A stretch of 64,000 nucleotides of DNA from Paraburkholderia sp. (GTDB lineage Bacteria; Pseudomonadota; Gammaproteobacteria; Burkholderiales; Burkholderiaceae), in NCBI RefSeq assembly GCF_024281035.1, contig NZ_JAMXLH010000016.1, positions 1-64,000 of the forward strand. Reading direction: 5' to 3'. The first letter of the stretch is position 1. Each line of letters begins with the position of its first letter. The notes below the pieces were generated by a model, which saw only the letters and a list, made by a program, of their open reading frames with translations, was not told the DNA's origin and ran no database searches. The translations under genes were made by a program, and so were the position numbers. This document shows positions 20,901 to 30,315 of the stretch, in pieces.

Positions 20901-23900
20901 CCGGCCAGATCGCCTCGGGCGGGAAGCTCACGATCAACGCAGCGCAGTCGGTCGATCTCGGCACCAGTGCCACACCTGCGACGACCTCCGTGCTGGGCGA
21001 CCTGTCGGTGAACGCTGGCCAGAATCTCACCCTGAACGGCACCGTTGTTGGCCAGGGCAACGGTACGCTCGTCGCAGGCGGAGCGATTTCCGGTGCAGCG
21101 TCGATTGCATTCGGTCTTGCGGCCAGTCTCACTTCGGGCAGCGATACGACGCTGACCGGGTCGCTGCGCGGTGCCACGATCCAGACGAACGCCGGCGGAT
21201 CGGGCACGTTCGCCGACGTACAGGCCGGCTCGACCATTGCACTTGCGGCGAACAACGACCTTAACCTGACCGGAACGCTCGCAGGCGGCTCGAGCGTGAC
21301 GTTCACGGCCGGCCATGACATCAACGTCAGCGGCTCGCTGCAGTCGGCGAGCGATACCAGTCTCACCGCGCGCGCCGGCAACGTCGGCGTGACGGGCACG
21401 ATCAACAGCAACGGCGCGCTGAACGTTCTGGCCGGGACCGACATCAATCTCGGCGGCACGACCACCGTGGCGCTCGATACGACGCTCGAGGGCGGGCGCG
21501 ACACCAACGTCACGGGCACGGTCAACGGCCAGGGTAACGGCTTCGTGATTGCCGGCAGGAATATCGGCGGCGCGGGAACGCTCGCATTTGCGCAGTCGGC
21601 GGTGCTCAATGCGGCGGCGAACATCGATCAGGCGGGCCTCGTCCAGGGCCAGACGGTGCGGGTCTCGGCGAGCGGCGACGCTGCGCTGAACAATGTCGAG
21701 TCGGCAACGACCCTCGCGCTTGCCGCGGGCACCTCGGGCAGCGGCAGTCTGAGCGTGAACGGTGCAGCGGCCGCCGCGGGCGCGATAACTGCCACCGCTT
21801 ATGGCGACGTGACGGTCGCTGCTACCGGCCAGCTGGCTGCGGGCACAACGGTCGGCGTTGCGGCGCTGAACAGCATCAATGTCGCCGGTGCGATCGAGTC
21901 GAACAGCGACGCGGTGCTCAACGCGCAACTGGGCAGTCTGAACGCGACGGGGGGCATCAACAGCGGCGGCAACCTGACCATCACGACGGGCCAGGATCTG
22001 TCGCTGGGCGCGAGCACCAGCGCAGTGGGGGACGTGACGCTGACAGCCGGAGGCAGCATCGGCCTGAACGGCGTGCTGGTAGGCACCAACGGCTACGTGA
22101 GTGCCGGACAGGATATCGGCGGGCCCGGCACGCAGGCGTTCTCCGGAGCGGCGCTGCTGGCTGCGCAGGGCAGCATCGCGCTCGCCGGTACGCTTGAAGC
22201 CAACGTTGTGCAGGCGGGCGGGGGCGATAACGCCGCGCTCAATAACGTCGTGTCGAACACGACGATCGCGCTGGTGGCCAACGGCAACGCCGGCAATGGC
22301 GATGCGTCCGTGACCGGCACCGCAACGGCACAGGGCGCCATCACGGTGACTGCGGCGCGTGATGTGCTCGTCAGCGGCACGCTCGGCTCGGGCGATGCGG
22401 TGACGCTCACCGCACAACGCAACGTGTCGGCAACGGGGGGCGTGCAGTCGGTTGGGGACCTCGATGTGACGGCCACGGGCGGCACGGCGACGCTGGGCGG
22501 CACGACCGCGACGCTCGCGGCGCTGAATGTCGTTTCCGGACTGGATACCCGGTTGGGTGGCCAGATTGCCGCCCAGGGCAACGTCAATGTCCAGGCAGGC
22601 ACAGGCATAGAACTGGACGGCACGCTGGCCGGGCAGATGGCGGGGACCTTCGCTGCCGGGCAGGACATCAGCGGCGCGGGATCGGCGGCCTTCGCCCAGA
22701 CCGCGGTCCTGACGGCAGCGCACGATCTGGCGCTCACCGGCGCCTTGCAGGCAACGGGCGTCACCGTGACGGCCGGCAACACTGCCGGGCTCGGGTCGGT
22801 GCAGGCGGTCAGCGGGGATCTGGACGTTACCGCGCAGGGCAATGCGGGCGGAGGCGATGTCACCTTCACGGGTACAGCCATCGCGGCAGGCAACGTGAAC
22901 CTGGTTGCCGCGCGCGATGTCAGTGCAGGTGGCGCAATCGGCAGCGGCGGAACGACCACCGTGACGGCCGCCCGCAACATGACGCTCGCGGAGGTGAATT
23001 CGACGGGGGACCTCGTTCTCAACGCGACGGGCGGCATCGTCACCGGCAACGCGACGACCAACGGCAACCTGACGGTGAGCGCAGGCAACAGCCTCGCGAT
23101 GGGCTCGGCGCTCGCGAGCGGCACGGTGAGTCTCGCGGCGTCTGGCCACGACGGCACCGGCGACGTCACGCTCGCCGCCGAGCTTGGTTCGGGTGGCGTC
23201 ATGGCCGTTACGGCCGCGCGCGACATCACGGTCGGCGCCGGTGTGCAGAGCGGTGATGCCCTTGCGTTGAGCGCAACGCGCAGTCTGGGTGTTGGCGGCA
23301 ATCTGGTGGCGAATGGCAACGCGGCGCTGGTCGCGACGAATGGCAACCTCTCGGTGGGGGGCACAACCGTCGCCGTGGGCAGTCTGGCGGCGAATGCCGG
23401 TGGCGCGCTTGCGCTGAACGGTGGACTGGTCAACGGAGTCACGACACTGGGTGCGGGTGGGGCGATGACGCTCACCGGCGCCCTCTACGGGCTGGGGGCC
23501 GCGACGATCACGGTCGGCGGGTCGATTGACGGCGGTGGTGCGCTCACCTTCGGCCAGGATATCAATGTCAGCTCGGGCGGTAGCGTGGTGCTTGGTGGCG
23601 TTCAGGGCGCGGGACAGCTTACTGCGAACTCGGTGGGCGACATGTCGTTCGGTGCGACGACGACCGTGGGCAACGTCAGCGCGACCTCGACGCTCGGCAG
23701 TGTGTCCTTTAACGGTGCGCTGACGTCGGGCGGGAACGTCCAGATCCAGGCGGCCAATGGTGCAGCGGTAACGGGTGGCATCGCGTCGATGGGGACGGTG
23801 AATGTCACCGGCACGAATGGCAACGTGACGGTGGGCGGCGTGTCGTCCAACGGCGATGCAACGCTCACCGCGGGCCAGACGCTCACGCTCAACGGCAGCA

Positions 23901-26900
23901 GCACCGTGGCTGGCGAGTTCACGCTCGCGGGCGGCAACGTTACGGTCAGCGGCACGCAGGCGGGCTCGAAGGATATTGCCGCTACGGCTCAGGGCACCCT
24001 GGATGCAGGCCAGGCGTCGTTCATTTCGACCGGGAACCTGCAGCTTGCCGGCGCGGACGTGGTGGTGGGCAGTGCGCTTGTGGGCGGTGTGCTTAACGTG
24101 CAGGCGTCGGACCACATCGCGACTGCTGCGGGCGGCCAGGTGGACGTGGTGGGTGCAGCGTCGTTCACTGCGCAGAATGGATTTACCAATGCCGCGAGCG
24201 TTCTTGCGGGCGGCAACCTGCTGGTGTCGGCAGCGAATGTGACGAACACGGCGACGGGCTCGCTCGTGTCGACCGCCACGACGACGATCGACGGGACGAA
24301 CTTTGCAAACGCGGGTCTCGTGAACGGCACGGACACCGTCGTCAACCTTGCCGGCAGCCTGACGAATGCCGGCGGTGCGCTGATGGGCCTGAATACGCTC
24401 ACGATCAGCACCGCAAGCCTGAACAACCAGAACGGGCTGCTCTTTGCGGGGAACTCGTCAGGGACAACTACCGCGGCCGGCAATCTGTCGCTGGCGATCA
24501 CGGGCGGCGCTGGGTCCTTCAGTGACACTGGTGGCCAGATACTCGCGCAGGGTAACCTCACGATCAATGCGCCGAACACGTCGGTCGACATGTCGCAGGG
24601 GACCATCAGTCAGGCGGGGCTGCTCTCGCTGACGGTCGGCACGCTCGACGTGGCAGGGACGTGGAACTACGGCGGCACGGGCGTCACGGTCGATGCGCTG
24701 AACGGGATGACGAACAACGGCACCATCACGGGCACCACACCGTTCACGGTCACGACCGGCGGAATCTTCACGAACAATGGTCAGGTGATCGGCAATGACG
24801 TGACGTTCACCGGCTCACTGATCAATCAGGCAGGGGCACTCCTGCATGCGTCGGATACGCTCAGCATCACCGGCGATACGATCAATCGCGGCACGGTCGA
24901 GGCGGGCAATGTACTGAACGTGTCGGGTGGCAACTACGACAATCAGGGAGCCACGACGCAGTCGCAGGGGGACGTTAACTTCAACCTGGGCGGCGTACTG
25001 CAGAATACCGGCGGGTCGATCTTTGCTGGCAACAACATCAATATTTCCGCGGGCGCGGTCGTCAATGACCAGACGGCACCCAGCAGCGCAACGGCCACCA
25101 CGACGATCAGTGATCCGTCGCTGCTCCTTTCCGGTGTAATCGGTTCGGAAACCGAGTATTGGGAGAAAGCCTCGCGAGGTGACGAGGATTTTCACGACTA
25201 CACAACAACATTGACTGCTACGCTGCAATCACTCCCGGGTGTTGATGGTACCAGTGGATCGGCTATCGGCTTCGTGGTGGACACGAACGGGCGCTGGTTA
25301 CCCGTCGCTGCTACCAGTTATGGCGTCCAAGCCACGATTGGCCTCCCCACCGTGTACGAGACCATAACCACTGAGGTATCGGGCAAGGCCGGGATAATTT
25401 CCGCGGGCAATTCGATTCAGCTTGTTACGAACTCCCTTTCGAACCAGGGCGGTGAAATTGCTGCGGCCGGCAGCATTTCCCTGAATATCGGTTCGCTAAG
25501 CAACGGCGCAACTGCGCCGACGTTGACTGCGACAACAACGCAATACGTCAATCAAAGCGATTACACGGCTTTTCTCAATCAACTGAAGTCGCTAGGGGTG
25601 ATAGAAGGAGTTGCGGCCGACACGATATGCGTGTTAACGCAATCCTGCCAAACTAACGGTACTTACTATACTTCTCCGCCGACGATCTCCATCAATACAA
25701 GTGAGCCTGCGCCTTCCGCGATATCGTCTATAACAACCTTCGGCCCGACCGGAATGATCGCTGCCGGCGATAACATCAGCATTTCCAGCGGAGGAAGCCT
25801 TGTAAACGCTGGTCTGATCTACGCGGGCAACAACGTTATCGTCCAATCCGGAATCCTGACAAATCAGGGGGGTAATTCGCAGAACTATTCGTCATCGGTG
25901 GGCTGTGCATCAGGCGTACCGAATTCGGCGTGCGGAAATGGCGGTTCTCCGCGCGGCAACAACCCGAACACCACGACCTTCAGCTACAGCCAGAATGACG
26001 CGACGATCTACGCAGGCAACGACCTTGTGATCGCGGCCGGCCAGGTCGATAACACCTTCGGCAACCTGCTGGCCGGGCATGACATTGTCATTGGCGGAGT
26101 GGGCACGACGGCGACCTCGACCACGCCCGCGCAGAGCCTGAACAACACCTCCGGGAACATCGTTGCAGGCAACGACATCACGCTGAATGTCTCGGGCGCA
26201 ATCACGAACAACCTGCCTCCGCCCGTACCAGTCCACCAGAACTACGGCACCAAGCAGGAATACGCAGGCTGCATGACCGCCGGGGGCTACAAGGAAAGCT
26301 ACTGCGAAGCGTACGTCGACCAGCAGTCGGGCAGCTCGTCGGTGATCAGCGCAGGCAGCAATCTGCAGATCACCGCAGGCAGCCTGACCAACATCGGCAG
26401 CCTGATCTCGGCCGGCACGAGCGCGACGATCAATGTGGCCGGACCGGTTGTCAACGAGGCACAGACGCTCAATGCCTACTGGCACTCCGAATGGGTGCAG
26501 GAAACGGGGATGTTCAGTAGTGACATCCGGCACAACACGTGGGCATGCGGTTCGCCCGCGGAATGCACGGCGCTCTATGGCAACGCGTATACGCGCGTGG
26601 GCGGGGCGATTGACCCGCCCACGCCTGTCGGCAATATCGCAGCGACCATCCAGGCGCCGAACCTGACGATCAGCTCGGGCGGCCAGATCCAGAACGTGGG
26701 CAATGTGGTCGGTACAACGGTGTCGCTCACGGGACAAAGCCTCATCAACGGGATCACCACGGCCAATACCTACACCCCGCTGGTGAACGCACCGTCGCAG
26801 GTGATCTCGCTGAGTCCGGTGAATCAGCCGGGGTTGAACCTGTCGACACCGAGATCGGTCGGCACGCCGTTGCCGACAGCGGTGGCAGGTACGGCGTCCT

Positions 26901-29422
26901 ACGTGGACGGGGTACTCGGCAGCACGCATACGGCAAGGCTCGGGCCACAGCAACTGATCGACAACCTGCCGGCGAGCCTGCAGCCCGGCTCGACACTGTT
27001 CTATTACAACCCGCAGGAAGAGAACCTGCTGCTGCAGCAGGCAGCGCTCGCGCAAACGGGGAAAGCCAGCTTCGTGAGCGGTCTGTCGCCTGACAGCACA
27101 ACCGGATTGTCGGTTGCCGACCAGGAGAAGGCCGTCCTGTACGGGAACGCGGTCAACTACGCGGAGCAGAACAACATCCAGCTGGGCACGGCGCTCACGC
27201 AGACGCAGATCAATGCGCTCACGGCGCCGATGCTCTGGTATGTCGAGCAGACGGTGCCTGACCCGGAATGCAAGGCGACCGGGACTGCGACGTGTCCGAC
27301 GATCACGGCGCTCATGCCGCAGGTGTACCTGCCGGCAAATTCGAGCGCCCTGTCGGCCGGGGGCAACATCGAGGCGTCCAGCAGCCTGACGCTGGACTTC
27401 GGCAGTGCCGCCACGGGCGGCAGCATCACCAACACGGGCAACATCACCTCGGGCGGCTCGCTCACGGTCAATACCGGTACGCTGACCAACGAGGCGAACC
27501 AGGTCAACGTTGGGCAGATCTGGAACAGCGTGAAGGGCGGCTACACCGACACGACGGGCACGGTGGTGCAGCCCGGCGGGTTCATGAGCGCGGCGGACAT
27601 GAGCCTGAACGTTGCGACTCTGCAGCAGATTGGTGGTGCGTTGCAGGAACTGGGCAGTAATGGGTCGGTGGATCAAGCCGGCACGCAGCAGTTGATCGCG
27701 CAGTTGCAGCAGCAACTGGGCAGCGATTTCACGCAGACCTCGGTGAGCGACAACCTCCATACCGGCTTTACGAAGCAGGGCGGAGGGTTGCCCACCTTCA
27801 TGGTCATGGCAATTGCGCTTGCCGCATCCATTGTTACTGCAGGTGCTGCTGCGGCGGCTATGGGGGCGACCTTGGCCACCATGACGCTGGGCGAATCTAT
27901 TGTGGTCGGCGCGGTTTCGGGTATGGCTGGAAGCGCGGCTAGCCAGCTCGCGTCTGGCAACGGACTCGATCTGGGCGCAATCCTGGAGGCCGGGGCGGTC
28001 GGGGCCATTACTGCGGGCCTGACAAACGGCATCACCTATAACAGCACGACGGGTGAGCTGGGTATTGGTAACCTGGATCAGGGGCTGAACAGTCTTCCCC
28101 AGAACGTGAGCACGCTGGGACAACTGGCGGGACTGGGGAACCTGGGCAATACGCTCGGGCAGGTGGCGCAGGCCGGTTCGGGCGCGGCAAGCGCCTTGCA
28201 GGGTGAGCTGGTTGCGCTGGGCGCGACTGCGACGATCAATGCCGGAGTAACGACGGCGATCGAGGGCGGCAGTTTCCTGAACAACCTCGAATCGGTCGGC
28301 ACGAGCGATCTGGCTGCTGTTGGGGCGAACTTTATCGGCAGTGAGCAATCGTCCGTGACGCAAGGGTTGACGCAGGACCTGGGGCCGGGTTTGGGGCAAG
28401 CAGCAGGTGAGCTCGCGTATCTAGCGGAGCACGCAGCGTTGGGGTGCGCGGCTAGTTCGGCGGAGGGAACCGGATGCACTGGAGGGGCCATTGGCGGGGC
28501 GGTATCGGCAGCAGCGACGCCGTACATCGGAGCTGCGATCGTAGGGAGCGATGGCGCGGCTTCGCCGGATCAAGGTGCGGCGATTGCCGGGATCTCGATG
28601 TTGTTGAGCGGTGCGGCGGCGGGTGCCTTGGGGCAGAACGTTACCGGCGCGGCGACGTCCGCGGAAAACGAGGCGCTGAACAACTGTAACCTGCACGATT
28701 GCTGGCAGAAGGTGGTAGATGCGTGGAATAGCGCCAGCAGTACAGCGACGAATGCATTAAACAGCGCCGGGAGCGATGTCGCGGCGTGGATCGCTTCGCC
28801 AGCGGGTATGACGACGCTGGCCATGATGTCGACGAATGCCGATATTGGAGGTGTGGCGGGCGAGGAAGGGGGGGCCATCGAAGGGGCCGAGGGTGCGTTT
28901 GCTGCCGAGGAAACTTCGCTCTTGACGAACGCGGCCACTGCCACAGGTAGCGCAACGGAAGGTACGGCTCTTTTTAGAGGGACTACTGACGGATATCCAG
29001 GAAGTCCAGGCTTACAACAAATCGGCATCACTCCGACGTCGACGAGTCCGGTCATCGCAACGGTATTTGCCACAGGGAGCGGCACAGCATACGGCAACGG
29101 AGTGCTGCAAATTGCTCTGCCATCCGATCTGGCTGGTATCGAGGTGTCTTCGCTAGGAAACGCAAGTACGCCGTCGCTTGCCCAAATCGAAAATGAATTT
29201 GCTGTTTCGGTTGCGCCGACTCAGTTCGCGAATCTGGCGTCAACAACTATCACGGCGTCTCAAGCTCGATCAATCTTGTCTGGCATGGGCATCAATATTC
29301 CGAATACCATTACTTTGCAAGGATCGGAACTTACGGAATATCTAAGCACACTGCCGACAATGAGCCAGGCTCAGATAAGCACGTTCTTGCAGAAAGCGGC
29401 TCAAATTGCGAGTGGGAAATAG
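17951..29422 (+). CDS. CdiA-like giant exoprotein with probable ADP-ribosyltransferase tip
   Basis: A 3823-residue contact-dependent-inhibition protein. A long N-terminal leader with one hydrophobic segment (ALAALVAVTLFTGPLTVTF, about 48-66) is followed by a TPS domain (about 115-330; SLNQYQSFNIDP, VIVNQVTS, VIIANPNGITTQG). About 1800 residues of beta-helix repeats come next, then a compositionally different insert (about 2380-2660). A glycine/alanine-rich pretoxin region closes with AENEALNN (3571-3578). The remaining 245 residues contain LFRG (Arg3676), STS (3697-3699) followed by a PVIATVFA helix, and E3747-N-E3749. That R / STS....A..FA / ExE order is the signature of the mono-ADP-ribosyltransferase fold. 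Target is unknown. The call of toxin class is inference from motifs. Confidence 0.85.
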   Translation: MNTSKRELARRLERAHALRDEFRSRQRTPVWLTLHRPLRSYRVWQRALAALVAVTLFTGPLTVTFEQGESAAGVLAAGSRRLDDEAWQVMRDLASVRVSFAMELAHATPIVDPTAPISFQPKVTQSTGAGGGVPVVNITAPNAAGISLNQYQSFNIDPVGLILNNSLMAGTSLTGGNVQANPNLAGRAAGVIVNQVTSTGTANASLLNGPLEVFGAPATVIIANPNGITTQGTSFTNTIGVTLTTGTPQFLDGVGGAPTGFAGAQAIGFNVTGGHIQIEGDPGVNGPGAGIEGTVGSIDLIGETIGVNAPLYAGTRINAIAGDQFAMPSRLDATGTTYATSSNGTANTAAAINAANGSANNGLAIDATAFGAMTAGQIQVVATAAGMGVRSDAQLAANVGDLTLSANGDVTVAGSAAQQQASVSSGGNVSFTGMHIGVGGYSISANGDVTSTGSIQSGANLSINAGGNINVADTQSAGDTTMVASSNVSTGSVQSGGALSLTAQGNDGTGDVTLAGPTVVTGATTLAAVRDINVNAALSSGTLQAGAGRDVNVNAAIQGAGDIALSAANGNLTTGASVNSGGNLALSSGLATTIANQATAQGTVTVNAGQGIAVSGSLASGTSLAATTQGVLSVTGSMLVGTDVSVNAAGIDVPGVLIAQNNGTLNAGVDITSSGSMAFGQNGTLTAGHDVSLTGQLLANGLQVSAANSVTLADVQAGGAFAVMASGSAGNGNVTFNGNAAVVGATGVQAAGDVIVNGTLAGGAQVALAAQGNVTVAATATVQSVGDLSLAAANGSVTSTGTLASAGKLSANAAQDVALTGSTSAAGDMTLTTGNDLTLGGTVAGQGNATLTAGHDVNLGGTSGFTIDANVTSGHDIVMTGALQANNVTLNAGNSATLQDVQANAALAVIANGAAGGGDITVNGTVASLTTGALNAAHSVSVNGTLQTASTLDVTAEADTTVAGTVQSNGDMTLTNQAGSLTSTGQIASGGKLTINAAQSVDLGTSATPATTSVLGDLSVNAGQNLTLNGTVVGQGNGTLVAGGAISGAASIAFGLAASLTSGSDTTLTGSLRGATIQTNAGGSGTFADVQAGSTIALAANNDLNLTGTLAGGSSVTFTAGHDINVSGSLQSASDTSLTARAGNVGVTGTINSNGALNVLAGTDINLGGTTTVALDTTLEGGRDTNVTGTVNGQGNGFVIAGRNIGGAGTLAFAQSAVLNAAANIDQAGLVQGQTVRVSASGDAALNNVESATTLALAAGTSGSGSLSVNGAAAAAGAITATAYGDVTVAATGQLAAGTTVGVAALNSINVAGAIESNSDAVLNAQLGSLNATGGINSGGNLTITTGQDLSLGASTSAVGDVTLTAGGSIGLNGVLVGTNGYVSAGQDIGGPGTQAFSGAALLAAQGSIALAGTLEANVVQAGGGDNAALNNVVSNTTIALVANGNAGNGDASVTGTATAQGAITVTAARDVLVSGTLGSGDAVTLTAQRNVSATGGVQSVGDLDVTATGGTATLGGTTATLAALNVVSGLDTRLGGQIAAQGNVNVQAGTGIELDGTLAGQMAGTFAAGQDISGAGSAAFAQTAVLTAAHDLALTGALQATGVTVTAGNTAGLGSVQAVSGDLDVTAQGNAGGGDVTFTGTAIAAGNVNLVAARDVSAGGAIGSGGTTTVTAARNMTLAEVNSTGDLVLNATGGIVTGNATTNGNLTVSAGNSLAMGSALASGTVSLAASGHDGTGDVTLAAELGSGGVMAVTAARDITVGAGVQSGDALALSATRSLGVGGNLVANGNAALVATNGNLSVGGTTVAVGSLAANAGGALALNGGLVNGVTTLGAGGAMTLTGALYGLGAATITVGGSIDGGGALTFGQDINVSSGGSVVLGGVQGAGQLTANSVGDMSFGATTTVGNVSATSTLGSVSFNGALTSGGNVQIQAANGAAVTGGIASMGTVNVTGTNGNVTVGGVSSNGDATLTAGQTLTLNGSSTVAGEFTLAGGNVTVSGTQAGSKDIAATAQGTLDAGQASFISTGNLQLAGADVVVGSALVGGVLNVQASDHIATAAGGQVDVVGAASFTAQNGFTNAASVLAGGNLLVSAANVTNTATGSLVSTATTTIDGTNFANAGLVNGTDTVVNLAGSLTNAGGALMGLNTLTISTASLNNQNGLLFAGNSSGTTTAAGNLSLAITGGAGSFSDTGGQILAQGNLTINAPNTSVDMSQGTISQAGLLSLTVGTLDVAGTWNYGGTGVTVDALNGMTNNGTITGTTPFTVTTGGIFTNNGQVIGNDVTFTGSLINQAGALLHASDTLSITGDTINRGTVEAGNVLNVSGGNYDNQGATTQSQGDVNFNLGGVLQNTGGSIFAGNNINISAGAVVNDQTAPSSATATTTISDPSLLLSGVIGSETEYWEKASRGDEDFHDYTTTLTATLQSLPGVDGTSGSAIGFVVDTNGRWLPVAATSYGVQATIGLPTVYETITTEVSGKAGIISAGNSIQLVTNSLSNQGGEIAAAGSISLNIGSLSNGATAPTLTATTTQYVNQSDYTAFLNQLKSLGVIEGVAADTICVLTQSCQTNGTYYTSPPTISINTSEPAPSAISSITTFGPTGMIAAGDNISISSGGSLVNAGLIYAGNNVIVQSGILTNQGGNSQNYSSSVGCASGVPNSACGNGGSPRGNNPNTTTFSYSQNDATIYAGNDLVIAAGQVDNTFGNLLAGHDIVIGGVGTTATSTTPAQSLNNTSGNIVAGNDITLNVSGAITNNLPPPVPVHQNYGTKQEYAGCMTAGGYKESYCEAYVDQQSGSSSVISAGSNLQITAGSLTNIGSLISAGTSATINVAGPVVNEAQTLNAYWHSEWVQETGMFSSDIRHNTWACGSPAECTALYGNAYTRVGGAIDPPTPVGNIAATIQAPNLTISSGGQIQNVGNVVGTTVSLTGQSLINGITTANTYTPLVNAPSQVISLSPVNQPGLNLSTPRSVGTPLPTAVAGTASYVDGVLGSTHTARLGPQQLIDNLPASLQPGSTLFYYNPQEENLLLQQAALAQTGKASFVSGLSPDSTTGLSVADQEKAVLYGNAVNYAEQNNIQLGTALTQTQINALTAPMLWYVEQTVPDPECKATGTATCPTITALMPQVYLPANSSALSAGGNIEASSSLTLDFGSAATGGSITNTGNITSGGSLTVNTGTLTNEANQVNVGQIWNSVKGGYTDTTGTVVQPGGFMSAADMSLNVATLQQIGGALQELGSNGSVDQAGTQQLIAQLQQQLGSDFTQTSVSDNLHTGFTKQGGGLPTFMVMAIALAASIVTAGAAAAAMGATLATMTLGESIVVGAVSGMAGSAASQLASGNGLDLGAILEAGAVGAITAGLTNGITYNSTTGELGIGNLDQGLNSLPQNVSTLGQLAGLGNLGNTLGQVAQAGSGAASALQGELVALGATATINAGVTTAIEGGSFLNNLESVGTSDLAAVGANFIGSEQSSVTQGLTQDLGPGLGQAAGELAYLAEHAALGCAASSAEGTGCTGGAIGGAVSAAATPYIGAAIVGSDGAASPDQGAAIAGISMLLSGAAAGALGQNVTGAATSAENEALNNCNLHDCWQKVVDAWNSASSTATNALNSAGSDVAAWIASPAGMTTLAMMSTNADIGGVAGEEGGAIEGAEGAFAAEETSLLTNAATATGSATEGTALFRGTTDGYPGSPGLQQIGITPTSTSPVIATVFATGSGTAYGNGVLQIALPSDLAGIEVSSLGNASTPSLAQIENEFAVSVAPTQFANLASTTITASQARSILSGMGINIPNTITLQGSELTEYLSTLPTMSQAQISTFLQKAAQIASGK

Positions 29423-29424
29423 CT

Positions 29425-29730
29425 ATGGTCGAGTTTGGGGTTGCGCACGAGCCTTTAAAGGTTGGCGAAGAATGGCACGTGATTGGCCGATGCGTGACTG
29501 ACATCCATGTGGGGGCACGATTCACGGAATTCGTTCCGCATCATAAGAGGGCGGGGGGCGAAGTCGGGTCCGAATACGTTTGTGATGATGCGAGTCCTGT
29601 CGATCTGACGATTGTGCGTATCTTGGCCTACGGAAAAGAGCTGGAATCTTGGTCGGCCGGGCTGACGGCAAAGCTTGTGTTACGTGGAAGCGGGGATAAC
29701 TTGGGTACGTTTGGATCGCTTTGCGGATAG
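29425..29730 (+). CDS. Candidate immunity protein for the CdiA-like toxin
   Basis: A 101-residue protein without recognised family, starting two bases after the stop of the exoprotein gene. It has no signal peptide or membrane segment, is mildly acidic, and reads as a small beta-rich cytoplasmic protein (VGEEWHVIGRCVTDIHVGARFTEFVPHH). CDI loci encode a specific cytoplasmic immunity protein directly after the toxin tip, and both gene pairs are usually exchanged together, so position is the main evidence. Base composition is lower in GC than the repeat region of the exoprotein, as often seen for toxin-immunity modules. Confidence 0.6.
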   Translation: MVEFGVAHEPLKVGEEWHVIGRCVTDIHVGARFTEFVPHHKRAGGEVGSEYVCDDASPVDLTIVRILAYGKELESWSAGLTAKLVLRGSGDNLGTFGSLCG

Positions 29731-29875
29731 CTTGTGCACAAGAATCGAGTGGCAGTTGCAGTAACTCAAACCTGGCCTGAGCGCTGGGTTTGTGCTTTAT
29801 AGCGTCGGCGAGTGCTGCGGCGTCGCTGATCGATTTGCTGCGCTCGTCGTCGGCCGCGTGCTCGATGCGCGCTCG

Positions 29876-30091
29876 CTAGAAAAGCCCCTTCGCGACCTTG
29901 CGGCGGAAGGCTTCGTCGCGGTGCATCTGCGTCGAAGCCAGCGTCGCGCGCTGTATCCAGCTGGAGCCGAAATCCTGCCTGATGTCCTGCTGCGGATCGG
30001 GTGGCGGCGCCGTGGAAATCCCCGAAATGCCGTCCGGCCTGGAGCCGTCGCGAACCGGCTCAATTGCCGCTGAGTCGTCATTACCTGACAT
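29876..30091 (-). CDS. Small hypothetical protein
   Basis: A possible 71-residue protein beginning MSGNDDSAAIEPVRDG with a basic, helix-forming C-terminus (MHRDEAFRRKVAKGLF). I do not recognise it. A GGGGGCGG stretch lies eight bases before the ATG and could act as a ribosome-binding site. It is transcribed against the immunity gene, and the frame stays open for another 60 codons upstream. The rest of 29731-30315 shows only the repeats described at 30178. It could be a chance frame in GC-rich DNA. Confidence 0.3.
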   Translation of the reverse strand: MSGNDDSAAIEPVRDGSRPDGISGISTAPPPDPQQDIRQDFGSSWIQRATLASTQMHRDEAFRRKVAKGLF

Positions 30092-30177
30092 CAAAGCCGC
30101 CCCCGTAGAAGAGCACACACATGACGCACGCTCGCGTGCAACGCCGAAACCGCCCGTAAACCTACGCCCGGCAAGGG

Positions 30178-30286
30178 TTTCGGGCGTATCACAAAGTCGA
30201 TTCGTTTTGGTGCCCGGTTGCGCTCCATAGTGCGCTTCGCCCAGACTGGGCAGGGATTTGGGCGTGTGGCACAAAGTCCACGAATC
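30178..30286 (+). promoter_or_regulatory. Imperfect direct repeats upstream of the ribbon-helix-helix gene
   Basis: TTTCGGGCGTATCACAAAGT with CGATTCG (30178-30204) and TTTGGGCGTGTGGCACAAAG with TCCACGAATC (30257-30286) are related units about 79 bases apart. They sit just before the gene at 30316, whose product looks like a DNA-binding protein, so they may be its operators. Confidence 0.35.
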
Positions 30287-30315
30287 ATTCTAGCGGCGCT
30301 TTTGGGGAAGAGAAA

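Noticed and set aside
19238..24115. A 1625-codon open frame on the minus strand across the exoprotein gene
   Set aside because: It is the antisense shadow of a highly repetitive GC-rich gene; its residues are dominated by Arg, Ala, His and Val with no domain pattern.
25910..28399. An 829-codon minus-strand frame over the exoprotein gene
   Set aside because: Same artefact; arginine-rich translation and no start signal.
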